20,179 bases of DNA, taken from an uncultured Campylobacter sp. (GTDB taxonomy: Bacteria > Campylobacterota > Campylobacteria > Campylobacterales > Campylobacteraceae). The stretch is from contig NZ_CALIBF010000045.1 in the NCBI RefSeq assembly GCF_938045465.1, positions 1 to 20,179 of the forward strand. Direction: 5' to 3'. Position numbers and translations under genes: made by a program. The notes under the pieces were generated by a model that was given only the letters and a program-made list of their open reading frames with translations, searched no databases and had not been told where the DNA came from. This document shows, piece after piece, positions 1 through 6,627 of the stretch (its first letter is position 1; every line of letters begins with the position of its first letter).

Positions 1-306
1 CGTGTCCAAATTTCTTATCCTTTGAAATTTAAAAATAAATATTTATGATTATATCCAAAAACGCTTTAAAATCCAAAAGGCGCGGAAAATACCTCGCGCC
101 CGTGCGTAGAATTTTGCGGTAATTTAAAATTTCGCGCTGCGGCAGGTCTTTGTCTCAGCGAGATTTTATCGCGATAGAGCTACAGCGCGGCGGCGGATAA
201 TCCTAGCGCCGTGCGCAAGCCCATTAAGAAATTTAAATGCGACGATAAAACCTGCTACTTAAAAAACCTTAGCGCGCAAGCTCTTGCGAAATTTTAAATC
301 GCAAGA
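1..306. other. intergenic, no gene seen
   Basis: This is the region downstream of the minus-strand M48 protease gene. It is rich in AAATTT-type motifs and has no supported reading frame, tRNA or clear terminator. The window edge may cut a neighbouring feature, so the first bases cannot be judged. Confidence 0.6.
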
Positions 307-1116
307 CTATCTATTTCTTGTGGCAGCCTCGTAAAGCGGCAAGACTTTCGGCATCACCTCTTTTAGATCGGCGATGCGATCGTCGTTTGAAGGGTGCGTG
401 GACATAAATTTAAGCGGATGGCTCTCATTTAGCTTATTCATCTTCTCCCAGACGTTTATCGCCGCTCGCGGGTCGTATCCTGCGCGCGCCATCAGCTCGA
501 CACCCATCAGATCGGCCTCCGTCTCATGTGTGCGCGAAAACGGCAGCGTGAATGTGTACTGCGCCGCCATGTTCAAAGCCGCTGAGCCCAGATCTCCAAG
601 CCCCGCTGCAGAGCTTGCTACAGCGATACCGACATCTTTCATCTGTTCAGTCGAGGCTCGCTCGCGGCTGTGTTCGCGCAGTGCGTGCGACATCTCGTGC
701 CCCAAAATAGCAGCCAGCTCGGCATCGGTAAGTTTAAGCTTTTCGATGATGCCCGTATATACGACGATGCGACCGCCAGGCATACACCAAGCATTGATTG
801 TAGGGTCGTTGATTACGTTTACCTGCCAGTTCCATTTCAGTGCGTCTTTGCGGAATGCGCCTACTTGAGCTATTAGGCGCCTCGAGATGCCTCTAACGCG
901 ATCAGTTAGCTTTTTATCGGTATTTAGGACATGTTTGGCGTTTGCTTGGGCGGTAATCTGCCTGTAGGCAAGCGCGGCACTTTGATCCATTTCAGCTTCG
1001 CTTACGGTGATGAATTGCGAGCGGTCGATGCCTACGGCGCCGCCTTGCGTGGTGCTCGCGCAGCCGGTAAAAATCATCATCGCAGCAAAGGATATTAAAA
1101 GAGCTAATTTTTTCAT
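307..1116 (-). CDS. M48 family zinc metalloprotease, predicted lipoprotein (LoiP/YggG-like)
   Basis: Predicted 269-residue peptidase of envelope quality control. Seen: a lipoprotein signal peptide (MKKLALLISF...) with lipobox IFTGC, giving lipidation at Cys19. The zinc motif HEMSH lies at residues 140-144. The downstream HETEAD (197-202) supplies the third ligand (Glu198 in the ExxAD pattern) and the conserved Asp. The length fits single-domain LoiP-type M48 proteases, without the TPR domain of BepA or the membrane helices of HtpX. The ATG has a strong ribosome site, AAGGAG, five bases upstream. A -10-like TAAAAT (1142-1147) is set in GCTAAAATCGCC. The gene stands alone: about 1.1 kb without genes lies upstream. 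The family usually acts on misfolded outer-membrane proteins in the periplasm; the substrate here is unknown. The fold assignment is firm, the sub-family less so. Confidence 0.9.
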   Translation of the reverse strand: MKKLALLISFAAMMIFTGCASTTQGGAVGIDRSQFITVSEAEMDQSAALAYRQITAQANAKHVLNTDKKLTDRVRGISRRLIAQVGAFRKDALKWNWQVNVINDPTINAWCMPGGRIVVYTGIIEKLKLTDAELAAILGHEMSHALREHSRERASTEQMKDVGIAVASSAAGLGDLGSAALNMAAQYTFTLPFSRTHETEADLMGVELMARAGYDPRAAINVWEKMNKLNESHPLKFMSTHPSNDDRIADLKEVMPKVLPLYEAATRNR

Positions 1117-2223
1117 CTTTTCTCCTTGAAATTTTGCGGCGATTTTAGCGAAATTTGATTAAATTTTTAGAATTTTATTTTGGATTGCTGGATTTTGCAG
1201 ACGGGATCTATTTGGAATTTGCCGTGAAATTTAAGGACGCCCGTCGCCTTTAAAATAGAATTAGGCTTTGTAATTTAGCGATAAAATTTAGCGGTGATTT
1301 CGCAGAATTTTATCACGGCGTAAACGAGGCATTGCTATGTGAAAGTAGTGATTTTATCTAAATGCGGCGCTGTATAAACAAGGCGCCTCTGCGCCCAAAT
1401 AGAGCGGGGGTGCGGTTTTAAATTTACGCAACGATAAATCCGGTAGAATTTTATTTACACAAGGCGCTCGGTTCGGGTGGATAAGAGCAATTTGAAATTT
1501 GCACAATCAAATCGCGCGATAAGATGGGTTCGGATGTCGCTATGATTTGAGGTGAGTCGCGTTAGTATTTTGTGGCGCATAAATTCTAATTATTAACTTG
1601 GCAAAAGACACTACACCACTGCATCTTGTGCTGCAATGAAATTGCGTTTTATTGGAATTGAAATGATCGCAGAAATGCCAAACGCTACAGACGCCTTTTC
1701 GTAGAATTTATCTAGCGGAATTCCTTTTGTGCGCGACAGGATAAAATTTCAAATTGCAAGTCGCACCGTATCATTTTGGATGGAATTTTAAAATTTTACG
1801 CGTTTAGAATTTTAAAATTCTGCTACGCAAATCTACGCGATGAAATTTCAAGCTTAAAAATCTGCGCCGGCTTTGGAATTTTATATGTGCCGCGTCAGCT
1901 ATAAAATTTTACACTTAGAATTTTATCGCTGCGGCAAGATTTGGTTGGACCGAGGTCTCGCATCGCCGTAGGATTTTTGGCGGCACGTAATTTTGCAGCG
2001 CGCATCTAAATTTAGCTACGCAAAATTAGTAAATTTTTTATTGGCACGAAATTCTGCTGTGCCATTAAAGCGCATTAAAGAATTCTGCGCAGGCCTCGCA
2101 AACTCTAACGAAAGCTCCTTTATTTGGAGGGTGCGGACTTTAAGGTAAGCGAGTAAATTATGCAACGTAAAGCAGCGAGCGCTGAGTGTTTACCGCTAGG
2201 GATTTTGCGCCTGCGGCGCCCAT
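1117..2223. other. 1.1-kb gene-free region with recurring AGAATTTTAT motifs
   Basis: No open frame of about 60 codons or more exists on either strand, and no tRNA T-arm or rRNA-like stretch is visible. The decamer AGAATTTTAT occurs at 1169, 1304, 1445 and 1917. A perfect 16-bp palindrome, AGAATTTTAAAATTCT, lies at 1806-1821. It could be a decayed gene, a regulatory or structural spacer, or hold an unseen small RNA. Confidence 0.6.
1142..1147 (-). promoter_or_regulatory. -10 box of the M48 protease gene
   Basis: TAAAAT on the minus strand, inside GCTAAAATCGCC, about 26 bases before the start codon. The same GCTAAAAT core occurs before the DUF1508 gene (5649-5654). There is no clear -35, as is normal for Campylobacter sigma-70 promoters. 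Confidence 0.45.
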
Positions 2224-3483
2224 TTAGTCCTTTTTGGACTTTAGCTTGGCGATCGTTTCTTTTGCGGCCTCGTAAGCCTTAGCGCTCATCTCGCGCGCCC
2301 TTTCGCTTACGTTTTTAGCGACGTCGGAGCTTTTTAGCTCGGCAAATTTTTGGCTCATCTTCTTTTCAAATTCGCTAAGCTCTTTTTTGATTGCGTCCAG
2401 TTTCTCGTCCAGATCGAGGTTTTCGATGATTTTGGCGCTTTTTTGGCTCAGTTCTTGAGTGATTTCGCGTGCCTTGGCGCTCGCCTTTTTCGCGCGCTCG
2501 CCAAGCTCAATTTCGCCGATTTTGGCGCTTAGCTGCTCGGCAAGATCGCTTGAAATTTTTCTAAATTTAGCCAGGTAGCCTCCAAATTCTTCATCGGCGA
2601 TCTTGGCGATCTCGCTTTTAGCGGGCTCCTCCGAGCTTGCGACCGCATCGCTTAAAACCGCGCTAAATAGCTCGCTCATCTGCGAAATTTGAAGCCTTTC
2701 GTTCTCTAGGCTCTGTGCGTCGCTTGCCGGCGAGAAACTTAGCTCGTCGCGGTATCTTTCGGCGGCTTTGTTTATGCCGTCGTAGCAGCCTAAAATCGCG
2801 CCTCTAATCAGTGCGGAGGCGGTATTTTTGCTCTCGTTTGCGACGAAAATCGCGCGATTTATGATGATTTTTGAAATTTCTTTTGTGCGGAATTTCGTAA
2901 ATTCTCCGTCGCCTATAGCCGAAAATGCGATGTTTTTCGCCGTCTCGTGCGCGGTATCCTCGATGTCGGTGCCGCTTTCTAGCACGCTTATAAAGGCCAG
3001 TTCGCTCGCTTCTTTCAGCACGTCCGCAAGCGGGAGTTTGCTCGCGATAGCTCGCTGTAGCGCCGAGCCTATGCGTTCTTTTAGCTCTGTTTCGCTTGCG
3101 TTTTGCAGCGCGGTATCCAGATCATCATAGCTGCGCAGAACAAGGGTTTTAATCGCCTTTTGCTTACAAGCGATCTTTTTGCGCAGATCGTCGTAGTCGT
3201 AGATGAGCTTGTAAAGAGCCTGCTCGTCCTCGTCGCACAGCGCCTTTTTAACGCCGTTAAGTAGGGCTTCTGCCGTCTCATCGCTAAGCGCGCCCGCGTC
3301 TTTTAACTCGGCTGCGAAGTCTAGGATTAATTGCGTGCTTTTGGCGCTTTTACTCTCGTCGTCAAGCTCACACAAAGCCTTCGTGGCTTCTTGCAAGGCG
3401 AGCTCTTGCACATATGAGGCTAGCTCGGCTTGTGAAATTTGCGCGAGATCGGCGCCGAATTTTTTGATTATTGCTTCTTTCAT
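2224..3483 (-). CDS. Ala/Lys/Glu-rich coiled-coil protein of unknown function
   Basis: A 419-residue protein I cannot assign to a function. It has no signal peptide or membrane segment and is almost entirely predicted helix, rich in Ala, Glu, Lys and Ser. The last ~120 residues are strongly coiled-coil-like, with repeated AxxK/ExxA patterns resembling apolipoprotein- or LEA-like amphipathic helices. I start it at the ATG at 3483 (MKEAIIKKFG), because AGGAG sits about five bases before it. The frame is also open to an upstream GTG (3498) that overlaps the previous gene's stop, but that GTG has no good ribosome site. It is the last gene of moaC-DUF493-this, 11 bases after the DUF493 stop, so probably co-transcribed. 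From memory, C. jejuni has a similar-sized protein at the same place (Cj0254). Possible roles are cytoplasmic scaffold or stress protein; neither is shown. Confidence 0.85.
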   Translation of the reverse strand: MKEAIIKKFGADLAQISQAELASYVQELALQEATKALCELDDESKSAKSTQLILDFAAELKDAGALSDETAEALLNGVKKALCDEDEQALYKLIYDYDDLRKKIACKQKAIKTLVLRSYDDLDTALQNASETELKERIGSALQRAIASKLPLADVLKEASELAFISVLESGTDIEDTAHETAKNIAFSAIGDGEFTKFRTKEISKIIINRAIFVANESKNTASALIRGAILGCYDGINKAAERYRDELSFSPASDAQSLENERLQISQMSELFSAVLSDAVASSEEPAKSEIAKIADEEFGGYLAKFRKISSDLAEQLSAKIGEIELGERAKKASAKAREITQELSQKSAKIIENLDLDEKLDAIKKELSEFEKKMSQKFAELKSSDVAKNVSERAREMSAKAYEAAKETIAKLKSKKD

Positions 3484-3494
3484 TTCATCTCCTG

Positions 3495-3755
3495 TCACAA
3501 TACATATTTAAAGTGGGCTTTTAAGCGCTCGAAAATTTCGTTTCGATGCAAGTCGTCTTTAACGAAAACGCTTACGTTGAAGCTCATATATTTGCCGCCG
3601 TTTGAAAAGCGCGAAAAGTCTATTTTGTAATCTTCGCCCTTTAAAATTTCATCGATCTGCTCGCGCTTTTGAGTAGTCGCGTCTAGGACTACTTTGTATT
3701 CCCAAAAGAGTGGATAGTCGATTTTCGGCTTTTCAGCTCCTAATATACACGCCAC
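3495..3755 (-). CDS. DUF493 (HP0495/YbeD-like) small protein
   Basis: An 86-residue protein of the YbeD/HP0495 family, a small ferredoxin-like alpha-beta fold thought to have a regulatory (ACT-like) role; its precise function is unknown. Seen: the N-terminal IDYPLFWEYKVV matches the YPxxWxYxVI segment of H. pylori HP0495, and the middle part (SFNVSVFVKDDLHRNEIFERL) matches its SFNVSxxVxxxxxRNEIF segment. The start is a GTG at 3755, inside the last codons of moaC, so the two genes overlap by 23 bases. A G-rich stretch (GAGGGGGG) just upstream can serve as ribosome site. I found no ATG in a better position. The overlap suggests translational coupling to moaC. It lacks the roughly 10-residue C-terminal tail of some homologues. 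Confidence 0.85.
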   Translation of the reverse strand: MACILGAEKPKIDYPLFWEYKVVLDATTQKREQIDEILKGEDYKIDFSRFSNGGKYMSFNVSVFVKDDLHRNEIFERLKAHFKYVL

Positions 3756-4203
3756 TCTTGCCCCCCTCTTTGCGTTGCAGTACGACGTCGGTGATCTGCA
3801 TCGATTTATCTATCGCTTTTAGCATATCGTAAATCGTCAGTAGTCCCACGCTCACGCCCGTTAGCGCCTCCATCTCGACGCCGGTTTTGCCGGTGATTTT
3901 TACCGTTACGAAAAGCTTAAACGCGCACTCGCTCGCAAGCTCTTCGATATCCGTTTTAATCGAAGTAATCGTAAGCGGATGGGTCATTGGTATTAATTCG
4001 CTCGTCTTTTTAGCGCCCATTATCGCGGCAACGACGGCGGTTTGAAGCACGGGGCCTTTTTTGGCCGTATTTTGCTTGACGGCGGCAAACGCCTCCGCGC
4101 TCATTCGTATGATGCCGCTAGCGGTGGCTACGCGCTCGCTATCATCCTTGGCGCCGACATCCACCATGCGCGGCATATTGTTTTCGTCGATATGTGAAAG
4201 CAT
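3733..4203 (-). CDS. moaC: cyclic pyranopterin monophosphate synthase MoaC
   Basis: MoaC turns 3',8-cH2GTP, made by MoaA, into cyclic pyranopterin monophosphate, the second step of molybdenum cofactor synthesis in the cytoplasm. Seen: 156 residues, the usual length; KKGPVLQTA with Lys49; IPMTHPL with His75; GKTGVEMEALTGVS with Glu110; and YDMLKAIDK with Asp126 and Lys129. These correspond to the E. coli catalytic Lys51, His77, Glu112, Asp128 and Lys131. One oddity is Thr74 where most MoaC proteins have Cys in the PxCHP motif. The start is set at 4203 (MLSHIDENN), with AAGGA five bases upstream and family alignment in support. The open frame extends 27 codons further, but that part runs through a terminator hairpin and a second promoter. 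DUF493 overlaps the 3' end. Confidence 0.95.
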   Translation of the reverse strand: MLSHIDENNMPRMVDVGAKDDSERVATASGIIRMSAEAFAAVKQNTAKKGPVLQTAVVAAIMGAKKTSELIPMTHPLTITSIKTDIEELASECAFKLFVTVKITGKTGVEMEALTGVSVGLLTIYDMLKAIDKSMQITDVVLQRKEGGKSGVYIRS

Positions 4204-4221
4204 AAAATTCCTTGTAGTTTT

Positions 4222-4235
4222 TGGCGGGATTATAG
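4222..4235 (-). promoter_or_regulatory. moaC promoter (-10)
   Basis: TCTGCTATAATCCC on the minus strand contains a perfect TATAAT roughly 25 bases before the moaC start codon. It lies downstream of the terminator hairpin at 4258-4279, so moaC can be transcribed independently of the small RNA upstream. Confidence 0.55.
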
Positions 4236-4250
4236 CAGAATTTCGGGCAT

Positions 4251-4312
4251 AAAAAAAGCCCGAGCTTTTAAACTCGGGCTTCATACAAAAAGGAGGTTTT
4301 ATCTTGTCGGAC
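4251..4312 (-). ncRNA. candidate small RNA with anti-Shine-Dalgarno stretch
   Basis: Predicted about 62-nt RNA, not recognised as a known family. Seen on the minus strand: a perfect TATAAT (4325-4320); a start point near the G at 4312, seven or eight bases on; a single-stranded-looking 5' part containing CCTCCTTTTTG (4296-4286); then a 7-bp GC-rich hairpin followed by seven T. There is no good reading frame: the ATG at 4284 reads through the hairpin into moaC. CCUCC is the anti-Shine-Dalgarno core, so the RNA could pair with ribosome sites of many mRNAs, much as C/U-rich loops of other epsilonproteobacterial small RNAs (for example RepG in Helicobacter pylori) bind G-rich leaders. Alternatively it is an untranslated leader with an attenuator in front of moaC. 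Confidence 0.5.
4258..4279 (-). terminator. Rho-independent terminator upstream of moaC
   Basis: The inverted repeat GCCCGAG / CTCGGGC (4258-4264 and 4273-4279, 8-base loop) is followed on the minus strand by seven T (4257-4251). This is a canonical intrinsic terminator on the minus strand only. It ends the candidate small RNA rather than moaC, which lies downstream of it. Confidence 0.8.
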
Positions 4313-4319
4313 GAGAACG

Positions 4320-4325
4320 ATTATA
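4320..4325 (-). promoter_or_regulatory. -10 box of the candidate small RNA
   Basis: TATAAT on the minus strand in the context GGTAGTATAATCG. It is AT-rich upstream with no good -35. It gives the candidate small RNA at 4251-4312 its own start. Confidence 0.5.
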
Positions 4326-4809
4326 CTACCTAAACAGTAAATAGAAATAAAATATATCCTTTTTAGGCGGACTCTTTCATGTTTAATTTATAGACGTTTT
4401 TAAAATTTAATAGCATGCTATGACACGCTACGTGGGAATTTGAATGGGTAGCGAAATGAAATGGAGCAAAAAAGCGACTAAATTTAAAGCGGACGTTAAA
4501 GAGCAAAGCTAAAATTTAAAGCAGAGTTCGTGGTTATTTTGGCTCAATATGGACGATCAAAAGAGTGGAGCAGAGTGCTATGTCGCGGCAGCATAAATAA
4601 AATGCTACAAAGAAGCGGCTTAAATTCAATGCCTTTTTTGCTTTAAATTTGAGTTCGCCTTAATTAAGTGCGAGGTTTTTACGTGCAATGCGGCGTAAAT
4701 TTAACCCTTCATGCGAGCGCCGTAGCGGCGCAGGCGCGGATTAAAATAGCGCGCGCAAATTTAAACATCGTCGCGCAAAATCCGGCCTGCGTTTGAAATT
4801 TAGCTGCGT
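4326..4809. other. intergenic, no gene seen
   Basis: About 480 bases with no supported gene, containing many AAATTTAAA-type stretches. Part is the 3' flank of the minus-strand gene ending at 4810. I see no terminator with a T-tract and no tRNA. Confidence 0.55.
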
Positions 4810-5256
4810 TTAAATTTTAAACGTTTTTAGCAGGCTGCCTAAATTTAACTCCTTGTCTTCGCCGTTTGCGCCGCCTCCTAAAAGATCGCCCAAAAAGCTA
4901 CTTGCGTCGTTGATATCGATTTTGCCGTCGCCGTTTAGGTCGAGCTTGGCGCTTGCGATTTTGCCGATCAGCGCGCTAAAATCCACGCCTTTGCTATCGA
5001 CGGCGTTTGCTTGTACGTCCTCGCCGCCGCCCAAAAGTCCGCCCAGCATCGAGCCTAGCGAGCTAGATCCGCCGCTTTCGTTTTTGCTTAAAAAATTTGA
5101 ACTAATGCCCGCGATTATCGCATTTATCTGATCGTCGGGCAGGTCCACGCCTAGAAATTTCTCGATAAAAGCGACGGGGCCGCTTTGAAATTCTCTTAAA
5201 TTTTTATCGTCGCTTTTGAGCGCAGAGACCATATTTACAAGTCCGTTTATGTCCAT
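4810..5256 (-). CDS. small Gly-rich protein with one EF-hand/dockerin-type loop
   Basis: A 148-residue protein of unknown role. Residues 19-55 (FxSGPVAFIEKFLGVDLPDDQINAIIAGI) resemble a helical segment I remember from small bacterial hypothetical proteins. Residues 61-79 are a Gly/Ser linker (SLGSMLGGLLGGG). Residues 106-117 (DLNGDGKIDIND) fit a calcium loop with D1, N3, D5, D9 and D12, followed by a helix, which is half of a dockerin repeat. A second Gly-rich stretch and a short C-terminal helix follow. There is no signal peptide, so calcium binding in the cytoplasm would be unusual. The ATG comes directly after the TAA of the DUF1508 gene, and its ribosome site (AAGGAGG) lies in that gene's last codons, so the two are translationally coupled. 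Function not assigned. Confidence 0.85.
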   Translation of the reverse strand: MDINGLVNMVSALKSDDKNLREFQSGPVAFIEKFLGVDLPDDQINAIIAGISSNFLSKNESGGSSSLGSMLGGLLGGGEDVQANAVDSKGVDFSALIGKIASAKLDLNGDGKIDINDASSFLGDLLGGGANGEDKELNLGSLLKTFKI

Positions 5257-5619
5257 TTACGCCTCCTTGATCTTGGCTTTCGGAGCCTGTTTTACGATAA
5301 GCTCTATTACTTTTAGAGCGTCCGCTTTGGCTTCAAAATCTTTACTAACGGCGATGATCTGTCCGTTGCTGGCCGTTAGGCGGAAGCGAACCTTGCCTGC
5401 TTTATCGGTGTAAAGCTCAAATTTCGGATTGTTTAGCTTTTCGCCGCCCGCGATTTGATCCTCGATCTTATTTAGCGCGGCATTTTTTGCGACGCTTTCG
5501 ATGCCGTTTTTGCAAGCGGCCTTACTCGTGTAAACCTCGGAGGTGCACAGTACGTGCCCGTCATAGAGTAGATCGAATTTGCAGCCGTCCTTGGCGTCTT
5601 TGATTAAAAACTCAGCCAT
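5257..5619 (-). CDS. DUF1508 (YegP-like) protein with two tandem repeats
   Basis: A 120-residue protein built of two DUF1508 units, about residues 3-55 and 64-112. Each unit has the family pattern of an F/Y-x-L strand, a G/N-x-x-hydrophobic strand, S-x-x-Y/F and a helix beginning K-A-A or K-A-D. In unit 2, FELYTDKAGKVRFRLTASNG is a textbook match; unit 1 ends in SKAACKNGIESVAKNA, the usual helix. The family is widespread and small, with no settled function. It is cytoplasmic, with no signal peptide. The ATG at 5619 has AAAGGATG upstream and GCTAAAAT at 5649-5656. It is the first gene of a two-gene operon with the EF-hand-loop protein (TAA then ATG, no gap). Confidence 0.88.
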   Translation of the reverse strand: MAEFLIKDAKDGCKFDLLYDGHVLCTSEVYTSKAACKNGIESVAKNAALNKIEDQIAGGEKLNNPKFELYTDKAGKVRFRLTASNGQIIAVSKDFEAKADALKVIELIVKQAPKAKIKEA

Positions 5620-5648
5620 TTTTCATCCTTTCGTAGAAGATATTCGCT

Positions 5649-5654
5649 ATTTTA
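5649..5654 (-). promoter_or_regulatory. -10 box of the DUF1508 operon
   Basis: TAAAAT on the minus strand in GCTAAAATAGCG, about 30 bases before the start codon. It faces away from a similar box on the plus strand (5699-5704), forming a divergent control region. Confidence 0.4.
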
Positions 5655-5698
5655 GCTAAAATTTTAATAAATATTTTAATAGGCGCGGAATTTTCTGC

Positions 5699-5704
5699 TA
5701 AAAT
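5699..5704 (+). promoter_or_regulatory. -10 box of the His-tailed protein gene
   Basis: TAAAAT in TTCTGCTAAAATTGCG, 31 bases before the ATG at 5736. The TTCTGCTA(A/T)AAT core is the same as in front of moaC. Confidence 0.4.
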
Positions 5705-5735
5705 TGCGCACAAATTTCATTTACAAAGGATCATA

Positions 5736-6215
5736 ATGATAAAGGCTCTACGTTTTAGCTTGATTTTCGCTGCTACTTTAGGATTTGGCGCGGATGAGAG
5801 CGATGCATTATTTAAGGATATAAGGACGCGTCTGGGCTGCAATCTAGCCGCACAGGACTGCGAGACTAACGCTGGCGGGCAGAAGGCGCTCTTTAGCGTA
5901 GCGCGCCATCCGATCGAAGCGGGAGCAAACGAGCTAAAAATAAGCGGAATTTCGCGTGAGCTGAAAAATCCGAGCGTTAAAATTTCGGGCGTGAGTATGA
6001 ATATGGGCAATGCGGAATTCCCGCTAAAGCGCAGCGCAGACGGCTATGAAGCGACGCTTGACGTTGCAGTGTGCACGCACGCCGTAATGCGCTACAAGCT
6101 TGAAATTTACGAGGATGGCGAGCCTAGCGGGCTTTTTGTGTATTTTGATCTACGAAAGCGTGCTACGGATCGAGACCGCGGCGAAGACGCGCACTTGCAT
6201 CACCACGAGCATTAG
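5736..6215 (+). CDS. exported protein with His-rich C-terminus, possible YtkA/FixH-like domain
   Basis: A 159-residue predicted periplasmic protein. Seen: a signal peptide (MIKALRFSLIFAATLGFGA, probable cut after Ala19), a cysteine pair in the mature N-terminus (GCNLAAQDC, residues 35-43), a central segment SGVSMNMGNAEFPL followed by GYEATLDVAVCTH, and a tail ending HLHHHEH. The M-x-M-G ... P-L ... Y-x-A-x-x pattern is reminiscent of the YtkA/FixH immunoglobulin-like domain, sometimes linked to copper handling, but the match is weak and by eye only. The Met, Cys and His residues together would suit binding of a soft or transition metal. The ATG has AAGGATC at proper spacing. It is monocistronic: divergent from the DUF1508 operon, with about 400 bases without a gene downstream. 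Confidence 0.8.
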   Translation: MIKALRFSLIFAATLGFGADESDALFKDIRTRLGCNLAAQDCETNAGGQKALFSVARHPIEAGANELKISGISRELKNPSVKISGVSMNMGNAEFPLKRSADGYEATLDVAVCTHAVMRYKLEIYEDGEPSGLFVYFDLRKRATDRDRGEDAHLHHHEH

Positions 6216-6591
6216 ACGCATCCCGTTTATGCGCGGGGTAAAATTTACGCTTCTTTGAGACGTCTGCTAAAATTTACATGCTGCTCGGAGAAAATTTTAT
6301 AAATTTTAAAGCGCCACTTGCGATAAATTTTATGTATCTTTCGAGCGACGCACGTCGCGAGTGGATACGGGCGCCTGTGCGGCTCGCCGTAGCACCAGAG
6401 CGCGCTTTATGGGCGTTTACAAAAACGCCTTTATAAACGTGCGGCGATTTGCCGTGCATTCGCCGCATATGTTTCGTAACCACTACCGAGGCGCGTCAAA
6501 TTTAGTCCTTCGCCGCCTCCAAAATTTTAAAATTTTTAAAATTCGCTTGCGTTTCATACGCCTAAGCTACGCGGAATTTTGAAATTCCTTG
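6216..6591. other. intergenic, with one imperfect stem-loop
   Basis: No supported gene. A stem-loop at 6406-6437 pairs TTTAT and GGCGTTT with AAACGCC and ATAAA around an ACAA loop. It lies about 190 bases after the previous stop, and its T-run falls inside the stem, so it is only a weak terminator candidate. A 73-codon open frame here has no ribosome site and a composition that does not look like protein. Confidence 0.5.
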
Positions 6592-6597
6592 TATAAT
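6592..6597 (+). promoter_or_regulatory. -10 box of the DUF3737-malY operon
   Basis: TATAAT in CCTTGTATAATCTG, 30 bases before the ATG. It is followed by the ribosome site AAGGAAAG at 6618-6625. Confidence 0.55.
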
Positions 6598-6627
6598 CTG
6601 AAGTAAATTTTAAATCTAAGGAAAGCC

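Noticed and set aside
1594..1704. 35-codon open stretch in the gene desert (includes MKLRFIGIEMIAEMPNATDA)
   Set aside because: Too short, with no ribosome site and no recognised relative. It could be a remnant, but nothing supports it.
3761..3766. Run of six C (G on the coding strand) at the end of moaC
   Set aside because: Too short for the usual phase-variable tracts and it encodes the conserved EGGKSG segment.
4204..4284. 27-codon N-terminal extension of moaC
   Set aside because: It reads through an intrinsic terminator and the moaC -10 box. Family alignment and AAGGA support the start at 4203.
4291..4333. Plus-strand mini-gene: AGGAGG followed by a TTG start and a 9-codon frame
   Set aside because: The Shine-Dalgarno is perfect, but there is no plus-strand promoter, and the TATAAT and T-tract both point to minus-strand transcription.
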